DNA of 64,000 bases, from contig NZ_JAMXKF010000010.1 in NCBI RefSeq assembly GCF_024220585.1, forward strand, positions 359 through 64,358, read 5' to 3'. Under the pieces are notes generated by a model. The model did no database searches, was not told where the DNA came from, and saw nothing but the letters and a program-made list of their open reading frames with translations. The first letter of the stretch is position 1, and the number at the start of each line of letters is the position of its first letter. The DNA comes from Dyadobacter diqingensis. Lineage in GTDB: Bacteria; Bacteroidota; Bacteroidia; Cytophagales; Spirosomataceae. Shown piece after piece: positions 60,474-64,000 of this stretch. The translations under genes and the position numbers were made by a program.

Positions 60474-61198
60474 TAACAATAGGAAATTTCTTTTTCAGGT
60501 TCAGAAACGTATTATTCATCTTTCTGTATTTGCTGCTTTTTCTGCCTTCGCCGGATATTTTTACCCGCGAGCAGTTTGGGGCAAGTTACCACATCTGGCC
60601 CATCGTGCTCGGATTATCGATCACCATTCTGGGAGAAGCCATTCGTGGCGCTACCATCGGGCTTGCGTACATCATTCGCGGCGGAAAGGACAAAAAAGTA
60701 CATGCGGAAAATCTGGTGACCGAAGGTATTTTTAAACATTGCCGGAACCCGCTGTATGTCGGAAATATTCTGATGCTGCTTGGCGTTGGTATTCTATCCA
60801 ATTCCTGGATTTATCTTGGTATCGTTTTTCCGTTGTTCCTGTTTATTTATCAGGCCATTGTCATGGCAGAGGAAAATTTTTTACAGAATAAATTTGGCTT
60901 CGATTTTGCCACCTATTGTCAGCGCGTGAACAGATGGTTTATCAATGTCAAAGGCATCGAAGCGACTTTCTCTGAGATGAATTTTAACTACAAACGATGG
61001 CTTTTAAAGGAATACAACACGCTGTTTATCTGGCTGGTTGGTATTGCAGCCATCATTTTGTTCGAATACAAACACCTGATTCCTGATCCGGAAACACGTT
61101 TGTCCGTATTTGTTTCCATTTTTGTAATACTCGGACTGGTATATGGTTATGTCAGATATTTGAAAAAGTCAGGGAAAATGACAGATCAGATGGTTTGA
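60470..61198 (+). CDS. ICMT/PEMT-family membrane methyltransferase-like protein
   Basis: A 242-residue protein with about five membrane segments (RNVLFIFLYLLLFLP, WPIVLGLSITILGEAIRG, ILMLLGVGILSNSWIYLGIVFPLFLFIYQAIVMAEENFL, LFIWLVGIAAIILFEY, SVFVSIFVILGLVYGY). The core HCRNPLYVGNILMLLGVGI and EENFLQNKFGFDFATYCQRVNRWF is the isoprenylcysteine carboxyl methyltransferase/PEMT signature (R-NP-Y-G and EE). It is a SAM-dependent methyltransferase of lipids or prenyl groups by family. The start is the ATG at 60470, overlapping the cmoA stop (ATGA); a frame from 60434 runs inside cmoA. A terminator follows at 61268. The partnership with CmoA is unusual. Confidence 0.85.
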   Translation: MITIGNFFFRFRNVLFIFLYLLLFLPSPDIFTREQFGASYHIWPIVLGLSITILGEAIRGATIGLAYIIRGGKDKKVHAENLVTEGIFKHCRNPLYVGNILMLLGVGILSNSWIYLGIVFPLFLFIYQAIVMAEENFLQNKFGFDFATYCQRVNRWFINVKGIEATFSEMNFNYKRWLLKEYNTLFIWLVGIAAIILFEYKHLIPDPETRLSVFVSIFVILGLVYGYVRYLKKSGKMTDQMV

Positions 61199-61267
61199 AA
61201 ATGACTTTGATCACAAAATCCTTATTTCAAAATATACGGATTTTACGATTCATTCATTAGTTTTAGA

Positions 61268-61301
61268 GGCAGGTATTGATTCGGTTCATTACCTGCTTTT
61301 T
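61268..61301 (+). terminator. Rho-independent terminator
   Basis: GCAGGTA (61269-61275) and TACCTGC (61290-61296) pair around a 14-base loop, followed by TTTTTG. It ends the cmoA operon. Confidence 0.82.
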
Positions 61302-61385
61302 GCTTATAAATGGGCAGGCAAGAATTTTTTAAGGCAAAAGCAGGTTATTTTAGCAAGCCAACAATCTTATACATTTAATGTGCGC

Positions 61386-62084
61386 ATGAAGCTTTTGCTT
61401 ATCGAAGACGAACCCAGTGTAATATCGCTTATTCAAAGAAGTCTTTCCGCTACCGGGCATGAAGTTACTGTGGCTATGGATGGCCAGTCGGGCTTGCAGA
61501 TGGCCTTGCAGCATGAGTTTGACCTGATTTTGCTGGATCTGATGATACCAGTAATAAATGGCATGGAGGTGTGCAGAAAGATAAGGAGCAGTAATGCTTC
61601 CATACCCATTTTGATGCTTACTGCCCTTGGAACAACCGAAAATATCGTTTCGGGACTGGATGCAGGTGCGGACGATTACATGACAAAACCGTTCAAACTG
61701 GCTGAGCTTGAAGCGCGTATCAGGACATTAACCCGCAGAGGAAAAGAGCCCGAGAAAGAGAAAAATAATGATATACTTAAAATCGGGGATCTGGTTCTTG
61801 ATAAAATAACCAAAACAGTTACCCGTGATTCGCAGCCTATTGACATGACGGCGACCGAGTTTCGTCTGCTGGAATTCCTTCTTTCCAACCAGAATAAAGT
61901 GTTGAACCGGATGGAAATTCTTGAAAATGTCTGGGATATTAATTTTAATCTGGGAACGAATGTGGTGGACGTTTATATCAATTATCTCCGAAAAAAAATA
62001 GATAAAAACCACCGCGTTAAGTTTATTCATACCGTTTTCGGCATGGGTTATGTGATGCGCCAGACTTATGAAGATACAAACTAG
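61386..62084 (+). CDS. OmpR-family response regulator
   Basis: A 232-residue response regulator. Receiver 1-120: acidic pair in LIEDEP, the phosphorylated Asp51 in LILLDLMIP, Thr in MLTALGT and Lys in MTKPF. Winged-helix DNA-binding domain 135-232 (ATEFRLLEFLLSNQNKVLNRMEILENVWDINFN, VVDVYINYLRKKID). The ATG at 61386 gives the usual MKLLLIEDE start; a GTG two codons upstream is unlikely. It overlaps the kinase gene by 17 bp (62068-62084). Confidence 0.93.
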   Translation: MKLLLIEDEPSVISLIQRSLSATGHEVTVAMDGQSGLQMALQHEFDLILLDLMIPVINGMEVCRKIRSSNASIPILMLTALGTTENIVSGLDAGADDYMTKPFKLAELEARIRTLTRRGKEPEKEKNNDILKIGDLVLDKITKTVTRDSQPIDMTATEFRLLEFLLSNQNKVLNRMEILENVWDINFNLGTNVVDVYINYLRKKIDKNHRVKFIHTVFGMGYVMRQTYEDTN

Positions 62085-63432
62085 GATCTCTCTTATTTTT
62101 ACAGTGCTGACGGCAGGGATTATCCTGTCGCTCAGCGTTTTTATTTACATTTTTGCTTCGGATAGTATTTCCGCCAGTTTTTTTCACAGACTGGAAGTAC
62201 GTTCCAATATTGTTGGTCACGCCGCACTTCAAAAGAATAAAACCCAGACTTCGATATACTACGACATTAAGGAGAAACATCTTGGAGATCTGCCGTATGA
62301 GCAGCATCAGATTATTTGGAAAAACGAAGTCAAAAAGGCGGATAGTCTGAAAAAAAAGTTTCCGATGCCTCAGTCGTTTTACGACGAAATTGTAAGGAAA
62401 CAGCCGGCCCGTTTTTTTAAAAACGACACTTCCTATGTTGGCCTCAGTGTGATCCAATCCGGCGAAAATATTATCGTTCTTTCTTCGGCGGTGGACCTTT
62501 ATGGACTGGAAGAAATGGAGAATCTTAAAAATCTGCTGGTTATCGGTTTTTTTATCTCATTGGTTTTCGTGTTTACTTTCGGCAAGTTTTTTTCCATCCA
62601 GATTTTTCAGCCGATCCGGCAGATTATCCGGAACGTAAAAGGGATCAGTGCGCATAACCTGAACCAGCGGTTGAAAGTGAGCACGAGCAAGGATGAAATC
62701 ACAGATCTTTCCAAAACCTTTAACGACATGCTCGACAGGCTGGAAATTACCTTCGAGATCCAGAATAATTTCGTCAGCAATGCTTCTCACGAATTTAAAA
62801 CACCACTGACAATTATCAGCGGCGAGGCGCAGCTGGGACTTTCCGTAGGCGATATCCCCGAAATTGCCAGAGATTCTTTCCGTACCATTTTTCGGGAATC
62901 TGAAAAGCTGGAACATCTGACGAATAGTATGTTAAGTCTGGCGCAAACGGGTTTTGACGGGAAAAAGGAACAATGGGATGAGATCAGGATTGACGAGTTG
63001 ATTTTATCGGTAAAAGGTACCGCAGATCAGATCATGCCCAACAACAAGGTGGAAATCAACTTTGATCAGTTGCCGGAGGATGAAGAAAAGCTTGTTGTAA
63101 ATGGAAATGAAACGTTGTTAAAGGCTGCATTTTCCAACATTGTCCTGAACAGCTGTAAATATTCAGACAACAAGCCGGTTAACGTATTGATAAAAGCGGG
63201 AGAAACTTATGTAATCATCGAGATTGCAGATGAGGGAATTGGTATCCCGGATCGGGAGATCGCCCAGATTTTTGTCCCTTTCTTTCGCGCGTCCAACACC
63301 GAAAAATACAAAGGTTACGGAATTGGACTTCCGTTGACGAATAATATTATAAAATTACACCAGGGCAGTATTGTCGTCAACAGCGAAGTCGGCGTGGGTA
63401 CCCGTTTCACGGTTTATCTGCCTTTTAAATAA
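62068..63432 (+). CDS. Sensor histidine kinase
   Basis: A 454-residue membrane kinase. Transmembrane segments at 8-30 and about 155-175 enclose a periplasmic sensor part of about 120 residues; a HAMP linker follows (QPIRQIIRNVKGISAHNLNQRLKVSTSKDEITDLSKTFNDML); the phosphorylated histidine is His241 in VSNASHEFKTPLTIISGEA; the ATPase carries NIVLNSCKYSD, DEGIGIPDRE and GYGIGLPLTNNI. It phosphorylates the regulator encoded just upstream (61386-62084, overlapping by 17 bp). The signal is unknown. Confidence 0.93.
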   Translation: MKIQTRISLIFTVLTAGIILSLSVFIYIFASDSISASFFHRLEVRSNIVGHAALQKNKTQTSIYYDIKEKHLGDLPYEQHQIIWKNEVKKADSLKKKFPMPQSFYDEIVRKQPARFFKNDTSYVGLSVIQSGENIIVLSSAVDLYGLEEMENLKNLLVIGFFISLVFVFTFGKFFSIQIFQPIRQIIRNVKGISAHNLNQRLKVSTSKDEITDLSKTFNDMLDRLEITFEIQNNFVSNASHEFKTPLTIISGEAQLGLSVGDIPEIARDSFRTIFRESEKLEHLTNSMLSLAQTGFDGKKEQWDEIRIDELILSVKGTADQIMPNNKVEINFDQLPEDEEKLVVNGNETLLKAAFSNIVLNSCKYSDNKPVNVLIKAGETYVIIEIADEGIGIPDREIAQIFVPFFRASNTEKYKGYGIGLPLTNNIIKLHQGSIVVNSEVGVGTRFTVYLPFK

Positions 63433-63587
63433 CAGCCCCTTCTAATCCCATTTTAATATTCTAATAAGATTTTAATAAATCCCTCACCGGATTATAATCT
63501 CGTTTTTAGCTGGTGCTAATCCGCCCGCTGTAACATTGCATTATCAAAATTTCAACGAAAAGCATTGTTAACCAAAACGATAGGATT

Positions 63588-64000
63588 ATGAAAACGATAA
63601 TAATTCCAAGTGATTTCAGTATTGACTCTATCCAGGTAGCGGAAACGGTTGTAAGAAATGCTAAGGAGGAAGTAAGAATTCTCTTCATTCATCTCTTTCA
63701 TGTCGCTGACGACATTCAGGACCTGCTTTTTTCAAATTACCGCAAAAAGGAATACGAATTTGTGTCGGATGAATTCCGTCATGAATGTGATATGCTTAAA
63801 AACGTTTACGCTGGAAAACTGAAAAGTGTGACGATAGAATTTTTTTACGGAAGCAAACTGGCGGTCTTTAAAAATTTTCTGGATTACAACAAAGCGGACT
63901 TCATCGCTTATTCCAAAAGTTACGGAATACCCAAGCTTAGTAAAAGTAGTATCGATGCGCTGCCGGTGGTTCTAAAAAGTGGTTTGCCACTTATTGATGC
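63588..64000 (+). CDS. Universal-stress-protein-like protein, 3' end cut by the window
   Basis: A partial gene that begins at ATG 63588 and runs open to the window end (137 codons). It begins MKTIIIPSDFSIDSIQVAET, followed by VRILFIHLFHVADDIQDLLF and a charged helix, then KSVTIEFFYGSKLAVFKNFLDYNKADFIAYSKSYG. The alternating strand-helix order is like UspA proteins but I see no clear ATP-binding G-x2-G-x9-G(S/T) signature in this part. It follows the histidine kinase by 155 nt. Confidence in the reading frame is high; the function is tentative. Confidence 0.7.
   Translation, partial: MKTIIIPSDFSIDSIQVAETVVRNAKEEVRILFIHLFHVADDIQDLLFSNYRKKEYEFVSDEFRHECDMLKNVYAGKLKSVTIEFFYGSKLAVFKNFLDYNKADFIAYSKSYGIPKLSKSSIDALPVVLKSGLPLID

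Overview
The window looks like chromosome of a Bacteroidota bacterium, most likely order Cytophagales (a Dyadobacter/Spirosoma-like organism). The reasons are secreted proteins with short signal peptides ending in AQ, a TonB-dependent receptor with an N-terminal carboxypeptidase-regulatory domain, DUF4397 and DUF4097 proteins, a membrane-anchored AraC regulator, and several promoters of the Bacteroidota type (TTTG, about 19-21 nt, TAnnTTTG). I saw no rRNA, tRNA, CRISPR array or prophage. The species is inference.

Layout. 1-4.6 kb: a flavin reductase-like gene, an ECF42-type sigma factor operon (AhpD-like, DGPF/YCII, sigma factor) and a REP-associated tyrosine transposase (RAYT), surrounded by copies of a structured repeat. 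4.6-13.7 kb: a SUMF1-fold protein, an exported MTA/SAH nucleosidase with a purine permease, an AraC regulator, an S41 peptidase, an outer-membrane protein and an exported histidinol-phosphate aminotransferase-like enzyme. 14.06-15.35 kb: a tandem array of seven units of the same repeat. 15.4-25.9 kb: nucleotidyltransferase-like, VOC, PhoD-like and lipoprotein genes, then an ECF sigma/membrane-partner/DUF4097 operon, YihY, ankyrin, NUDIX and zinc metallopeptidase genes.

26.4-31.7 kb: a three-subunit molybdenum hydroxylase, then a DUF2798-Crp/Fnr operon with a likely FNR-type operator over its promoter. 31.7-38 kb, minus strand: a GH110-like alpha-galactosidase, a DUF4397 lipoprotein and a TonB-dependent receptor. 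The receptor transcript begins with a well-formed SAM-I (S-box) riboswitch and also carries a ten-copy heptanucleotide repeat. 38-50 kb: an Rpn-type nuclease, a DoxX-like protein, a TlpA/DsbD-N/di-haem peroxidase group, an M19 dipeptidase, an unknown protein with an outer-membrane protein, and an exported SelA-fold enzyme.

51-56 kb: a SnoaL-like gene, two adjacent genes that together look like a split VioB/RebD (chromopyrrolate synthase) protein, and an enolase-superfamily enzyme. 56-64 kb: a coiled-coil secreted protein, ankyrin protein, esterase, SDR, CmoA coupled to an isoprenylcysteine-methyltransferase-like membrane protein, an OmpR/histidine kinase pair, and a gene cut by the window end.

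The strongest leads are the RAYT with its 11-unit repeat family, the S-box leader on a TonB receptor, the split VioB-like pair, and CmoA coupled to a membrane methyltransferase without CmoB.
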